NCBI RefSeq assembly: GCF_044904675.1
Contig: NZ_JADIKJ010000005.1
Span: forward strand, 62,001-126,000
Direction: 5' to 3'
Source of the DNA: Dyella_B jejuensis
GTDB lineage: Bacteria; Pseudomonadota; Gammaproteobacteria; Xanthomonadales; Rhodanobacteraceae
DNA length: 64,000 nt
The notes below the pieces were generated by a model. That model was not told where the DNA came from, ran no database searches, and saw only the letters and a list, made by a program, of their open reading frames with translations. The position numbers were made by a program, and so were the translations under genes. The first letter of the stretch is position 1; each line of letters starts with the position of its first letter. This document shows positions 35,722 to 45,624 of the stretch, piece by piece.

Positions 35722-37898
35722 GGCGCGCGCGTCTCCGGCGCAATCAACAGGTCGCCGATGAGCGCATCGTCGACCGGGCCGTCGCTGCCGCCCTTGCCGC
35801 CGGTGTAGTGCGAAAAATGGCTCAGGTCGCTCATATTGAACCCCTGCTCCAGCGCGAACCGGCAAGACGCGCCGGCCTTCGCGGTGACGATGCCATAAGT
35901 CGAAAGCTGCTCGCCCAGGCTATGCGGCATCACGATCGGCAGGCGCTGCGGCGCATCGCCGTCGCAGCGCACCACCAGCATCTTTACCGCAGCGGTGATG
36001 CCCGTCTCGATCGAACCGTGACGGTTCTCGTAGCGAAGCGCAACGCGGTAGCTGCCGGATGCGGGCACCGTCCACGTGCGCGGCCAGCCGTCGCCGAGCG
36101 TGACCGGATCGCCGGCGCAAACGATCGGACTATGCAGTGATTCGATGCCTTGTTCCCCCTTGCGCGTGGCGCTGACACAAGGCGGTTTCCCGCCTTGCGC
36201 GATATACGTGCTGCCATCGATATCGCCTACGCGCTGGCCATCGGCATAGAGCACCACCTTGCCATCCACCTGCACACGCCAACCGTTATCGGCAGCAACC
36301 ACCACCGGTGCATCCGGCGCGACGGGCGCGTACAGCGGCGCGTCGGTGCGCAAGGGCATGGCAGGCACCTCGATGGCTTTCAAGGTCACCACCGTTTCCG
36401 CGCCGCGCTGACGGATCGCGCCAGCCACCAGCAAGTTGCCGTGCAGCGTGCGCGGGCGACGCAATGTGATCGTGCGTCCGGGCATGTTCAGGCTGATGCT
36501 GTCGCGCTCGCCGAACAACATGGGCACCAGCGATACCGGCAGCTTGGGCTCGATGCGGCCATCCTCGGCAAGGCCGAACACGCCCTCGCTCACCATGTCC
36601 AGATAGGCGGCCACCGACCACAGCTGGCGCGGCGAATCGACCACCGGGCCGCTGAGCTTGCCGTCGTCGACATGCGTGGACTGGGTGATCAGCTCATAGT
36701 TCTCCATGTTGGAGCCGGCCATCGCCGCGCCACGCATGATCGAACGCAACTCGTGGTCGATACGCACGGGATCGTCCACCGTCCTGGCGGCCCGCAGCGC
36801 ATAGGCACTCACGAACGGCCAGATGGCACGATTGTGGTAGATCGGCTGGTCGACCCGCTCCGGCCAGATCACCGGACTGCCCGCCGGCCACGCCGGATAA
36901 TGGGCGAGCGCCTGGCGCGCACGCTCGCCCTCGGCTACGCCGCTGATGACGGCCAGGGACGTGCCGAGCAAGTCGTAAGTGTCGTAAGGCGTGCCGTCGC
37001 CGCCGAGGTAGCTCATGTACATGCCGCGGTCCGCACGCCAGAACCGCGCGTTGATCGCCGCCTTGAGCGCGGCGGCCTGTTCGCCGTAGCGCTTGGCGCC
37101 GGCAGCGTCCGCGTGTGCTTGGGCCAATTGCGCGGCGAGTTGCAGCGCCTGGTAATGCAACACGTTGGTGGAAAGCGCGTAAGACTGTGCAATAAACACT
37201 ACGTTGGCCGCCGTCCAGGCCGGATAGCTCTGCTGCCGCCAATCCAGGAACGAGGTCTCGCCGCGATACAGGCCAAAGGCGGGATCGAATACATACTGGC
37301 GATCCTGCGCCAGCGTGTCGTTCAAGGCGCGATACACGTCACCGGCGAACGCCTGGTCATCGAGCAGGTGCCGCGCCGCGAGGAACCACACGATGCGGTC
37401 GGTACTCACCGGCCAGCTCCCGCCCGAACCGGTGTCCTGCATCACGTACAGGCCTTGCGGCGAGGATGGATCGCGCACGTCCGACAGCTTGAAGCGCAGG
37501 CCGTTGCGCGCGCGCAGCGGATCGATCCGCCACAAGCCCAAATCGACCGCATAGGACAAGTCGCGCGTCCACACATAAGGCCATTTCGCACCGGTCACGA
37601 AGCAAGTGCATGGGATCGGCCGGCCATGGTCGAAGGCGTCGTCGCGGATCGCGGCGACCGAATCCTGCGCCAGGTCGTCCTGTGCCAGTGCGAACAAACC
37701 ATCGAACAGCGGGCTGGCGGTAGCCGCGCGCATGCGCTGGGCGCCGATATCGCGCCGGCCGAAGGGTCCGCTCAAGCGGTAGCCTCCGCCGGCCACGACG
37801 CTCATGCGCACCTGCTCGCCGCGCCAGGCCATTTGGTCGCGCCATGCATCGGCATGGACGCTCGCGGCCAACGCCGCCATCAGCACAACGCTCAGCAT
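35718..37898 (-). CDS. Exported six-hairpin glycosidase (GH15/debranching-like)
   Basis: A 726-residue protein with a signal peptide (residues about 1-17, cleaved near VHADA). The core (residues about 70-440) is an alpha/alpha toroid with KWPYVWTRDLSYAVDLGL, SPQGLYVMQDTGSGG, YDTYDLLGTSLAVISG and MENYELITQ, a pattern shared by GH15 glucoamylases and glycogen-debranching-type enzymes. The C-terminal 250 residues form beta-rich domains that may bind carbohydrate. It likely releases glucose from maltodextrins in the periplasm; the exact family is unsure. The ATG at 37898 has GGAG six bases ahead. It overlaps the symporter start by four bases. Confidence 0.82.
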   Translation of the reverse strand: MLSVVLMAALAASVHADAWRDQMAWRGEQVRMSVVAGGGYRLSGPFGRRDIGAQRMRAATASPLFDGLFALAQDDLAQDSVAAIRDDAFDHGRPIPCTCFVTGAKWPYVWTRDLSYAVDLGLWRIDPLRARNGLRFKLSDVRDPSSPQGLYVMQDTGSGGSWPVSTDRIVWFLAARHLLDDQAFAGDVYRALNDTLAQDRQYVFDPAFGLYRGETSFLDWRQQSYPAWTAANVVFIAQSYALSTNVLHYQALQLAAQLAQAHADAAGAKRYGEQAAALKAAINARFWRADRGMYMSYLGGDGTPYDTYDLLGTSLAVISGVAEGERARQALAHYPAWPAGSPVIWPERVDQPIYHNRAIWPFVSAYALRAARTVDDPVRIDHELRSIMRGAAMAGSNMENYELITQSTHVDDGKLSGPVVDSPRQLWSVAAYLDMVSEGVFGLAEDGRIEPKLPVSLVPMLFGERDSISLNMPGRTITLRRPRTLHGNLLVAGAIRQRGAETVVTLKAIEVPAMPLRTDAPLYAPVAPDAPVVVAADNGWRVQVDGKVVLYADGQRVGDIDGSTYIAQGGKPPCVSATRKGEQGIESLHSPIVCAGDPVTLGDGWPRTWTVPASGSYRVALRYENRHGSIETGITAAVKMLVVRCDGDAPQRLPIVMPHSLGEQLSTYGIVTAKAGASCRFALEQGFNMSDLSHFSHYTGGKGGSDGPVDDALIGDLLIAPETRAP

Positions 37899-38014
37899 GC
37901 ACACTCCGCGTATCGATGATATCCGCAACCCGCTGGTATCGACCGCGCTCGAACCAGCCAGGAAAAAAAGCAGCCGACTGCGGGATCCATCGCTCGCGGC
38001 AAGTGGTTCGTGGT

Positions 38015-40402
38015 TCAGTGCCCGGCCGTATTCCGCAATGTCACCTTGCGCGCCCCGGCGGCAGCCAACCGTACCAGCGTCACGCTTCCGTAGCGATCGT
38101 GATCGACCGCCCAGCCCTCGCCCGCTGCCGCCAGCAAGGCGGCGGCATCCGCGTAGGGCTTGAGCGCCTCGGCGCCAGCATTCACCTCGGCCGCCCTGAT
38201 GCCATGCACTTTCACCAGGTAATACGTCAGCGCCGGCCTGAAGCTGCCGTGCGCGGCGTCGGTGTCGAACTGCACATCGTCGCCGTTGCGCTGGGTGGTC
38301 AGTCGCTGCGAAAAGAAAGCGCCATGCTGGTAGGCGTAGGTGTCGCCATCGTCATCGTAGTAATCGAAGTGCGTGGCCTGGCGCGCGGGAAAGACGTCGA
38401 CCGTCAATTCGCTCACCGGCCGCTGGCCGACATAGTCCATCGCCGGCTGGGTGGGAATGATCGCGCCTTCGCGGACGAACAGCGGGATATCGCGCCAGCG
38501 CTTGCTATCCACCGCGTAGTGGATCACCTGCCCGCCCTGGTAGACCTTGCCGGTGAAATAATCGGTCCATTGCCCGGCCGGCAAATAGATGTCTTTCTCC
38601 GCCTGTCCTTTGACCACCACCGGCGATACCAGCAGGTGGTCGCCAAACATCCATGCGTCGACGTCGTTGCGTACTTGCGGGTCGTCCGGATAGTCGAAGG
38701 TAAGCGGACGCACCAGCCCCACGCCTTCGATGCTTGCCGCTCGCTCGTAGCTGTAGATATACGGAATCAGCGCATAGCGCAGACGGATGGCGTCGCTCGC
38801 CGCCTGCTCGGCGGCCGCGCCGTACAGCCACGGCTGACGCTTTTCGTTGAGCGTGCCGTGCATGCGGAAAATCGGCACGAAGGCGGCGAACTCGATCCAG
38901 CGCGCGTAGTTCTCGTTATCGGGATGGCCTTTGAAACCGCCGCTGTCCATGCCCCATTTCATTTCGCCCACGTCGATCGCGCTGAGCATGCGCTGGCGTT
39001 GCGCGGCCATGCTGTCGAAACCGGTATCGATATCGCCGGACCACAAGCCATAGGCATAGCGCTGCGCACCGAGATAGAAATCGCGATTGATCGACCACAC
39101 GCGGACCGGCGCATGGGCGCGCTGGCCGTCGTACAGCGCCCGCTGCATGTTGAGGAACTGGGTATTGCTGTTGGTGTCGTCCGCTTCGTCATTCCACCAG
39201 CCGACGATGCCGGTATCGAAGGCATGCTTCAGCGCCGGGTTGAAGAACCACGCGCGCACCGCGGCCTGGTCGAAGTCGACCTCGCGCACCGGCTTGAGCG
39301 AGAAATAGTCCGTGGTCTGCGGCCGACCGGCCGCCCAGAAGCCATGCTGCTGCGCGTAGCGGCCTTCGACCGTGTCCACGTGGATGCGCGGCTTCATGAT
39401 GCCGGTCATGTGCATGCCCAGCTGGTCCATCGTGGCTTTCAGCGCGCCGCCGGGACCGCCCGGGAACTTCGCTGCGTTCCAGCGGAATTCGCCGTAGTTG
39501 TCATCGCCCCACGCCTTCCAGTCGAAATCGAAGGTGAAGTTGTCGATGGGAATATGCCGCGCGCGATAGCCATGCACGATCGCCAGCAGTTCCTGCTGGT
39601 CGATGCCCCATTGGCTGTTGGTAAACCCCATCGACCATTTCGGGAACATCGGCGGCGCACCGCTGAGATCGGCGAGCGCGGCGAAAATCTGGCGCGGCGC
39701 GCCCACGATCACGTCGTAGCTGATGTCTTGGCGGTCGATCCCGCTGACCTCGATGTGCCCGCTGGCGAGATCGAACCTGGCGCCGACCGTATCGACCAGC
39801 ACGCCATAGCCGTGCGTGCTCCACACGAACGGCCCGCCGGGATAGCCCTGCTCGCCGGCCTTGGCAATCAGCACGCCGCTGCGCGTCAATCCGCCTTTAG
39901 CCGGCTCGAACGCATCGTAACCGCCAATGCCGTACAGCGTGTCGGCGGCAGCGTGCTGCAGGTCGATGCGGCCCTTCATCAGGTCGGCCGGATCGGTCTG
40001 CAGCACCACATGTCCTTGCGCATCCGCGATCGCCAGGCGCGCCGTATGCGCATCCCAGCTGACCGCCAGCGCGCGGCTGGCCACCGTGGCCTGGCCGTCC
40101 CGGTTGCTGACACGCAGGTTCGCGAGCATGGCGCGCGCGGCATGCGGATCCATCACGATGCCCGGCCGCGTCGCCAAACCGCCGGGCATGCCATGGATCT
40201 GCAACACATTCGGCGCGACCAGGCGAAGCGTGATCCGATCCTTGCCATGCACCAGTTCGAGGCCGCTCGCATCGATGCGGCCCAGCTGGAACGTCGAATC
40301 GCCAGAGCTGGCAGGCGCGGCATGGATTGCCGGAGCGAGCGCCAACAGCAGGCCGCACATGGCCAGATTGCGCAATATTGTCATCCAACCATCCTTCTTC
40401 AT
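38015..40402 (-). CDS. GH31 family alpha-glucosidase/alpha-xylosidase, exported
   Basis: A 795-residue protein with a signal peptide (residues about 8-28, ending IHA). The GH31 barrel shows GGYDAFEPAKGG, GYGVLVDTVGARFDL, WGIDQQELLAIV, DFDWKAWGDDNYGEFRWN, the nucleophile region GIVGWWNDEADD, the acid/base region MKWGMDSGGFKGH and RWIEFAAFVPIFRMHG. Downstream are the usual beta domains. GH31 enzymes remove terminal alpha-glucose or alpha-xylose; the locus suggests alpha-glucan oligosaccharides, and xylosidase activity is not excluded. It lies 117 bases upstream of the six-hairpin gene and 122 bases downstream of the amylase gene in the same direction. Confidence 0.9.
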   Translation of the reverse strand: MKKDGWMTILRNLAMCGLLLALAPAIHAAPASSGDSTFQLGRIDASGLELVHGKDRITLRLVAPNVLQIHGMPGGLATRPGIVMDPHAARAMLANLRVSNRDGQATVASRALAVSWDAHTARLAIADAQGHVVLQTDPADLMKGRIDLQHAAADTLYGIGGYDAFEPAKGGLTRSGVLIAKAGEQGYPGGPFVWSTHGYGVLVDTVGARFDLASGHIEVSGIDRQDISYDVIVGAPRQIFAALADLSGAPPMFPKWSMGFTNSQWGIDQQELLAIVHGYRARHIPIDNFTFDFDWKAWGDDNYGEFRWNAAKFPGGPGGALKATMDQLGMHMTGIMKPRIHVDTVEGRYAQQHGFWAAGRPQTTDYFSLKPVREVDFDQAAVRAWFFNPALKHAFDTGIVGWWNDEADDTNSNTQFLNMQRALYDGQRAHAPVRVWSINRDFYLGAQRYAYGLWSGDIDTGFDSMAAQRQRMLSAIDVGEMKWGMDSGGFKGHPDNENYARWIEFAAFVPIFRMHGTLNEKRQPWLYGAAAEQAASDAIRLRYALIPYIYSYERAASIEGVGLVRPLTFDYPDDPQVRNDVDAWMFGDHLLVSPVVVKGQAEKDIYLPAGQWTDYFTGKVYQGGQVIHYAVDSKRWRDIPLFVREGAIIPTQPAMDYVGQRPVSELTVDVFPARQATHFDYYDDDGDTYAYQHGAFFSQRLTTQRNGDDVQFDTDAAHGSFRPALTYYLVKVHGIRAAEVNAGAEALKPYADAAALLAAAGEGWAVDHDRYGSVTLVRLAAAGARKVTLRNTAGH

Positions 40403-40524
40403 TGCAGGATTCCCGCCGCCTTGCTGGCAAGGGGACAGCGGAGGAATCGCCCGAATATAGCCGCTGTCATTCGCAACGGGGACAAATGTGTGGACCGCGC
40501 TGCAACGATCTCGGCCGACCCCGT

Positions 40525-42087
40525 TCAATGCAGCAGCGCACTCGCATACGGCGGCAGGGTCAGCGTGCCGGAGGCCAGCACGACGCCCGGCTTGCTCTGC
40601 CCCAGCACCGAAGACACCTTTGCACCGGCATCCAGTACGACGCGGCGCGTATCGCGCGACAGGTTGTGCACCACCAGCACGCGCGATTGCGCATCCTGCA
40701 GCGTATAGGCCAGCAGATGCGGATCGTCGAGCGGCACGTTGCGCAGCACGCCATCGCGCAGCGCGCCAACCTGCTCGCGCCAGCCGATCAGCTTGCGGTA
40801 GAGGTTGAGCAGCGAGGCGGGATCGGCCTGCTCGGCTTCCACGGAAATATCCGCGCCATCCTTGCTGCTCCAGCCTTTCCAGCTGGCAATGCCCGGACCC
40901 TTGCCGTGGCGATACCAGCGCATCGGCTCGCGAATGTCTTCGTCGGGCTTGCTGCCCTGCATGCCGAGTTCCTCGCCGTAATAGACAAACGGATGGCCCG
41001 GCAGCGTGAGCAGCAACGCGGCGGCAACGCGCATGTGCGCCACGTTGTCGTCGAGCTGGCTCATCACGCGGTCCTGGTCGTGGTTGGACAGGAACGGCGC
41101 ATCGTCGAAAGCGCCGTTCGCATGCGCGCGGTAGGCCGCATAGGTGTACTGCAAGCCGCGGCCGATGCCGAGGTTGCGCTCCTGCTTCACGCTGTCGATC
41201 AATTGCGTGGCAACCGGGAAATTGAACACGGTGCTCAACGGGCCCATGTAGGGCGTCAGGTCATCCGGATTCTGCCGCGCCACTTCGCCGACCAGCCACA
41301 CCTTGGGATCCACCGCTTCCAGGCCATGGCGGTATTCGGTCCACCAGGCGAGGTTCTTTTCGAGCGCGACCGGGCTATCCATGTCCGTGCGCAAGTCGTC
41401 ATAGATGTGTTGCGCGGCATCCAGCCGGAAACCGTCCACGCCTTCGCGCAGCCAGAAGCGGCCGACGTCGATCATGGCCTGGCGCACCGCCGGATTGTCG
41501 TAGTTGAGATCGGGCATGGCGCCGGTAAACGTGCCCTCGTAGTACTGCCCGTTCGGCGCACGGTGCCAGGCGGGACCGCCCACCGCGCTGATGGCGTGCA
41601 GGTCAGTGTTCGGGGTGGCCCACAGATACCAGTTGTGATGCGGGTCGTTCGGATTCAGCGCCGCCTTGAACCAGGGGTGCTGGTCGCTGGTGTGGTTGAT
41701 CACCATGTCGATCACCACTTTGAGGCCGCGCTTGTGCGCCTGCTCGACCAGCCGGTGGAAATCCTGCAACGTGCCGTACTGCGGATTGACGCCTTCGTAG
41801 TCGGTGATGTCGTAGCCGTGATAGCTCGGCGACGGATTGATCGGCATCAGCCAGATGCCGCTGGCGCCCAGCGACTTGATGTAATCGAGCTTGGCGGTGA
41901 CGCCGTTGAGGTCGCCGATGCCGTCGCCGTTGCTGTCGTAAAAGGCGCGCACGAAGATTTCGTAGTAGACGCCCGAGGCCGGTGCGGCGGTCTGCGTGGC
42001 CGGTGGTTGCGCCAGCGCCGAAGCGCAAAAGAAGGCCATCGCCGCAACGAGGGCGGCGCGACGGAACAGGACTTGAAGCGTGAACAT
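40525..42087 (-). CDS. GH13 alpha-amylase family protein, exported
   Basis: A 520-residue protein with a signal peptide (cleaved near ASALAQ). The GH13 barrel has VYYEIFVRAFYDSNGDGIGD, VVIDMVINHTSDQHPWF, DGFRLDAAQHIYDD with the nucleophile Asp, KVWLVGEVARQ with the acid Glu and FLSNHDQDRVM with the transition-state Asp, so all three catalytic residues are present. The C-terminal beta domain follows. It is probably periplasmic and cuts maltodextrins taken up by the receptor. The ATG at 42087 gives the signal peptide; the open frame extends 16 codons further. Confidence 0.92.
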   Translation of the reverse strand: MFTLQVLFRRAALVAAMAFFCASALAQPPATQTAAPASGVYYEIFVRAFYDSNGDGIGDLNGVTAKLDYIKSLGASGIWLMPINPSPSYHGYDITDYEGVNPQYGTLQDFHRLVEQAHKRGLKVVIDMVINHTSDQHPWFKAALNPNDPHHNWYLWATPNTDLHAISAVGGPAWHRAPNGQYYEGTFTGAMPDLNYDNPAVRQAMIDVGRFWLREGVDGFRLDAAQHIYDDLRTDMDSPVALEKNLAWWTEYRHGLEAVDPKVWLVGEVARQNPDDLTPYMGPLSTVFNFPVATQLIDSVKQERNLGIGRGLQYTYAAYRAHANGAFDDAPFLSNHDQDRVMSQLDDNVAHMRVAAALLLTLPGHPFVYYGEELGMQGSKPDEDIREPMRWYRHGKGPGIASWKGWSSKDGADISVEAEQADPASLLNLYRKLIGWREQVGALRDGVLRNVPLDDPHLLAYTLQDAQSRVLVVHNLSRDTRRVVLDAGAKVSSVLGQSKPGVVLASGTLTLPPYASALLH

Positions 42088-42196
42088 GATGGATCGATCT
42101 CCCGGGGTGAGGAATCGCTCGCCGCGATACGACATAGCTCCAGCATGGGCTCAGCCCGGTCCGTCCGTGGCGGCTGTTTCATCCGGAGACTGGCAG

Positions 42197-42233
42197 AAAA
42201 AAAGCCCGGCTTCGTGGAAGCACGAAACCGGGC
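42197..42233 (-). terminator. Terminator of the TonB-dependent receptor gene
   Basis: On the minus strand GCCCGGTTTCGTG pairs with CACGAAGCCGGGC (one GU) around CTTC and is followed by seven Ts. It lies 46 bases after the receptor stop, so the receptor is probably a separate transcription unit from the amylase gene downstream. Confidence 0.92.
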
Positions 42234-42278
42234 AGAGGAAACCGGCCGACATCACCGCGACAATGCCGGCGGCGGGGA

Positions 42279-45176
42279 TTACAGGCTCAGGTTGAAGCCG
42301 GCGTAGAACGTGCGGCCGAAGTATTGCAGCGTACCGGTATTGGAGGGCACGCCGAAGTAAGTGCGGGTCGGCGTGTTGGTCAAGTTCAGCACCTGGAACA
42401 GCAGGCTGACGTTCTGCGTAAGCTTATAAGCCGTCTGCAAGTCATAGGTGGTTTCCGAGTCGAAGTAGACCAGCTGGTTGGTCACGGCGATCTGCGAGTC
42501 GGAGACGAACTTCGAGCGGTAGGTGCCCGTGATGTTGCCCGAGAACGTGCCGTTGTCGTAGAACACCTGCGCGCTGGCCACGTTGCGCGACAGTCCCGGC
42601 AACGCCGTCACCACGTTCGGGCCGCCGAGGTTGGTGGTGCTGCCGTAGGGGCTCTGGGTGAACGCATAGTTCGCACCGAAGCCCAGGTTCGACCAGATGC
42701 CCGGCAGGAAGTGGGTCTTCTGGAACGACGTTTCAAAACCGCGCAAGGTCGTACCCGGCGCATTGAAGGCCGTGCTGTAGGAGCCGTCGAGGTACGGCTG
42801 TCCCGTCGCCGGATTGATCGGCACGCTGATGCCGATCGACGCGAAGTTGAACTGGTTGTACGTCACCTGCTCGATGAAGGTGTTGACGTGCTTGGCGAAC
42901 ACGCCGGCAGTGAACAGGCCGCTGGAATTGTCGAAGTAATGCTCGTAATCCAGGTCATACGTCATCGCCGTCAACGGCCGCAGCAAGGGGCTGTAGCCAC
43001 CCCACACGTTGAAAGTGGTGCCATTGGTTTCATAGGAACCGGCGCCGGCCAGCATGTAGTTGATGGTCGGGCGCGACAGCACCTTGGAGACCGCGAAGCG
43101 GGTCTGGTCGTTGTCGTCCCAGTGATAAATCAGGTTCAAGGACGGCAGCCACTTGGTGTAGCTCATGCCGAGGTTGATCGGATCGTAACTGGTGGAGGTA
43201 TAGCCGAAGCCATCCGTCATCGGTACGCCGGTGCCGGTAGGCACTTCTTCCAGGCCGGAGCTGGACTGCGAGGTGTGCGACGCGCGCAGGCCGATATTGC
43301 CGGTCAGCGAGTGGCCCCACAGCGTGGTGTCGATGTCGGCCTGGAAGAACAGGTCACGCACCTTTTCGCTTACGGTGCCGCTTTCCACGCCCGTCCAGGA
43401 TTGGCCGTTCGGATTCAGGTCAAGCTGCGGATTCGGCTTCAGGCCGTAAGCCGCCAGCACCGCCGGCGCATTGATCTTCAGGAAGCAGGGGAAGCCGCTG
43501 AACGAGCCCCTCCAGCACACCACCGACGTATCGCTGCCGCTGAGCGGCAGCACCGGCTGGCTCGTCCCGCCGCCGGTGTATTCCGCGCCGTAGACCCACG
43601 CCGTGCGATCGGCTTCATAGGCGTGGTTATTGATGTACACGCCGGCCTGCAGGTCGGTGAAGATCGAATTGTCTTCCAGGTCGTACTGCACGCTGGTGCG
43701 GAAGCCCTTGTCGCGGTCGTGATAAACGTAGGGATACACGCCGTACTCGGCCAGCCCCATGTCATTGAGGTTGGTATACATGCCCGGGTTGGCGAACGAC
43801 GCCGAACCAATCTTCGTGCCGTTGAACGCGAAGTTGGTGGATTGGTTCATCAGCGTGGGCGTTGCGGTACCCAGGCCATTGTACGGATCGGCCGTGGTAT
43901 CCACGTTGACGTCGTTGCTCATCGCATGCGACAGCGATGCATCCGCTTCCACGTGCCATGGGCCATTGTTCCATTTCACGTTCAAGCCGCCGGAGAACAC
44001 GCCGGTATCGGTGGTGTCGTTGTCCGCCGTGGTTTCGTTGGAGAACTGCGTGCCCGCGCCAGTCACGGTGCCGCCGGTCAACGTGTTGCCCGGACCGTAG
44101 ATCGGATTGGTAACGATGGCACTGCCGCCATTGAAGGTCTGCGACCGGAAGCCGTAGCCGAACGAAGTATCGTCGAACCTGGAGTAATACGTGTCGCCGG
44201 TAATCTGCCAGTGGTCGTCAGGACGCCACACCACCGTGGCCAGATAACCGGTACGGCGCTCCTCGCCGCCGTTCTGCTGCAACTGCAGGCCCGACGGAAT
44301 ATAAGCCTGCGGGCCGCTCGCAGCGGGCTGGTTGAGGTAGGCATAGTTGCCGTTCGACGCTTCGCCCACGTACTGCTCGGACACGTGCGGCTGGTACATC
44401 TGCGCAAAACCCAGGCCCACGCCAAGCGTGTTGTCGAGGAACTTGCCCTGGTAGGCCACGCTCATCCGGTAGCCCATCGCGTTGGCGCCGGTTACGTCGT
44501 GCGCCTGGCCGTCATAGCTGCCGCGCGCGTCGACGTTCAACGACTGGTCTTTCTTGTTGTCCAGCGGATTGGCCGTTTCCATGCCGATGGTGCAACCCAC
44601 GCCGCCTTCGATCAGCGAAGCCTGCGAGGTCTTGTATACCGTCGCCATGTTGATCAGCTCGGACGGATACTGGTCGAACTGGATGTAGTTGGTGCCGCTG
44701 GTGGAAGGCTGCTCGCGGCCATCCAGCGTGGTTTCGATGAAGTTGCCGGAAAGGCCGCGGCAGTTGATCTGCGAAGCTTGGCCCGCGATGCGCTCGGCCG
44801 AGACGCCCGGCAGGCGGGTCAGCGCGTCGGCGATCGACTGGTCAGGCAGGCCGCCAATGTCAGCCGCGGTCACCACGCTCTGGATCGTATCGGCGTAGCG
44901 CTGATAGTCGATCGATTTCTCGACGCTGCCGCTGAAGCCGGTAACGGTCACCGTAGACAGGCTCTTGGCGAGCTGCTGCTGGCTCTTCTGGTTGCTGGTG
45001 GTGGTGCTGGTATCGGCATTGGTCGTCGCGGCCGTAGTGGTGGTACCGGCCGCACTGGTCTGCGCGGTCGAGCCCGGCACAGTCTGGCCGGTATCGCCGG
45101 TTGCCGCCTGCGCGCCGAATGCCGTGCACAGTCCCGTTGCCAATGCCACCGCGAGCAAATTGCGCTTGAGAATCAC
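42279..45176 (-). CDS. TonB-dependent receptor for alpha-glucans
   Basis: A 965-residue outer-membrane receptor that imports large oligosaccharides with energy from TonB. It has a signal peptide (ending FGAQA), a Thr/Ser/Ala-rich stretch (residues about 25-75), the TonB-box-like STVTVTGF, a plug (residues about 80-230 with ADALTRLPGVSAERI, RGLSGNFIETTLDGREQPST) and a 22-strand barrel ending in a terminal Leu (YAGFNLSL). A GTG start at 45176 is chosen because GGAGGGG lies seven bases ahead; the open frame runs 29 codons further. Two plug positions hold Cys (INCRG, GVGCTIG) where related receptors have none that I recall. The locus suggests maltodextrin as ligand. Confidence 0.93.
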   Translation of the reverse strand: MILKRNLLAVALATGLCTAFGAQAATGDTGQTVPGSTAQTSAAGTTTTAATTNADTSTTTSNQKSQQQLAKSLSTVTVTGFSGSVEKSIDYQRYADTIQSVVTAADIGGLPDQSIADALTRLPGVSAERIAGQASQINCRGLSGNFIETTLDGREQPSTSGTNYIQFDQYPSELINMATVYKTSQASLIEGGVGCTIGMETANPLDNKKDQSLNVDARGSYDGQAHDVTGANAMGYRMSVAYQGKFLDNTLGVGLGFAQMYQPHVSEQYVGEASNGNYAYLNQPAASGPQAYIPSGLQLQQNGGEERRTGYLATVVWRPDDHWQITGDTYYSRFDDTSFGYGFRSQTFNGGSAIVTNPIYGPGNTLTGGTVTGAGTQFSNETTADNDTTDTGVFSGGLNVKWNNGPWHVEADASLSHAMSNDVNVDTTADPYNGLGTATPTLMNQSTNFAFNGTKIGSASFANPGMYTNLNDMGLAEYGVYPYVYHDRDKGFRTSVQYDLEDNSIFTDLQAGVYINNHAYEADRTAWVYGAEYTGGGTSQPVLPLSGSDTSVVCWRGSFSGFPCFLKINAPAVLAAYGLKPNPQLDLNPNGQSWTGVESGTVSEKVRDLFFQADIDTTLWGHSLTGNIGLRASHTSQSSSGLEEVPTGTGVPMTDGFGYTSTSYDPINLGMSYTKWLPSLNLIYHWDDNDQTRFAVSKVLSRPTINYMLAGAGSYETNGTTFNVWGGYSPLLRPLTAMTYDLDYEHYFDNSSGLFTAGVFAKHVNTFIEQVTYNQFNFASIGISVPINPATGQPYLDGSYSTAFNAPGTTLRGFETSFQKTHFLPGIWSNLGFGANYAFTQSPYGSTTNLGGPNVVTALPGLSRNVASAQVFYDNGTFSGNITGTYRSKFVSDSQIAVTNQLVYFDSETTYDLQTAYKLTQNVSLLFQVLNLTNTPTRTYFGVPSNTGTLQYFGRTFYAGFNLSL

Positions 45177-45328
45177 GTGTTCCCCTCCCCCAAAAAAATT
45201 TGTAGTCGCCTCGTTCTTGATCGCCAGCCGCCATGGCTCGTTCGATAACCTGGCCGCTTGCACGCAGACGGATCATGCCGGCGCGTGAGCGGATGGTAGG
45301 GCGTGCATTTCGGTGCAAACCACTTCAC

Positions 45329-45342
45329 GCATACGTATTCAT
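45329..45342. promoter_or_regulatory. Putative LacI-type operator, copy 1
   Basis: GCATACGTATTCAT, centred on ATACGTAT, lies about 153 bases upstream of the receptor start. It is the exact reverse complement of the copy at 45518. A CG-centred palindrome is usual for LacI-family sites. The 449-base gap (45177-45624) between the divergent receptor and glucosidase genes holds no ORF that I support. Confidence 0.6.
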
Positions 45343-45517
45343 AACCGCACCCCTGCCGCGGTCGTCGCATTGCAACATGACGTTCGCGCGATCTGCCGTG
45401 ACGATGGTAAAACCGCGGGAAAAGTCGGCAATTATCGCGTTTTTCCAGTCTCGGGCGATAGCCGGGAAACGAAGCGGGACTTGCACGCTCCGCCTTTTTG
45501 ACGCAATCGCAGCATAA

Positions 45518-45531
45518 ATGAATACGTATGC
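45518..45531. promoter_or_regulatory. Putative LacI-type operator, copy 2
   Basis: ATGAATACGTATGC lies 94 bases upstream of the divergent glucosidase start and is the exact reverse complement of copy 1. The spacing between the two copies is 175 bases, so a loop between two bound dimers would be possible. Confidence 0.6.
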
Positions 45532-45624
45532 AAACCTCTGCGATCCGTTGCAGGGCAGCGGCTAAGCTGCACACCGTTCGCAGTGGACGGCTACGGAAGC
45601 CGGCCGCTTACAGTGGGGTTTTTC

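Noticed and set aside
37844..40708. 954-residue plus-strand ORF opposite GH31
   Set aside because: Opposite a gene with clear GH31 motifs; no motifs of its own.
42324..45248. 974-residue plus-strand ORF opposite the TonB-dependent receptor
   Set aside because: Antisense shadow of the receptor gene, without domains or a ribosome site.
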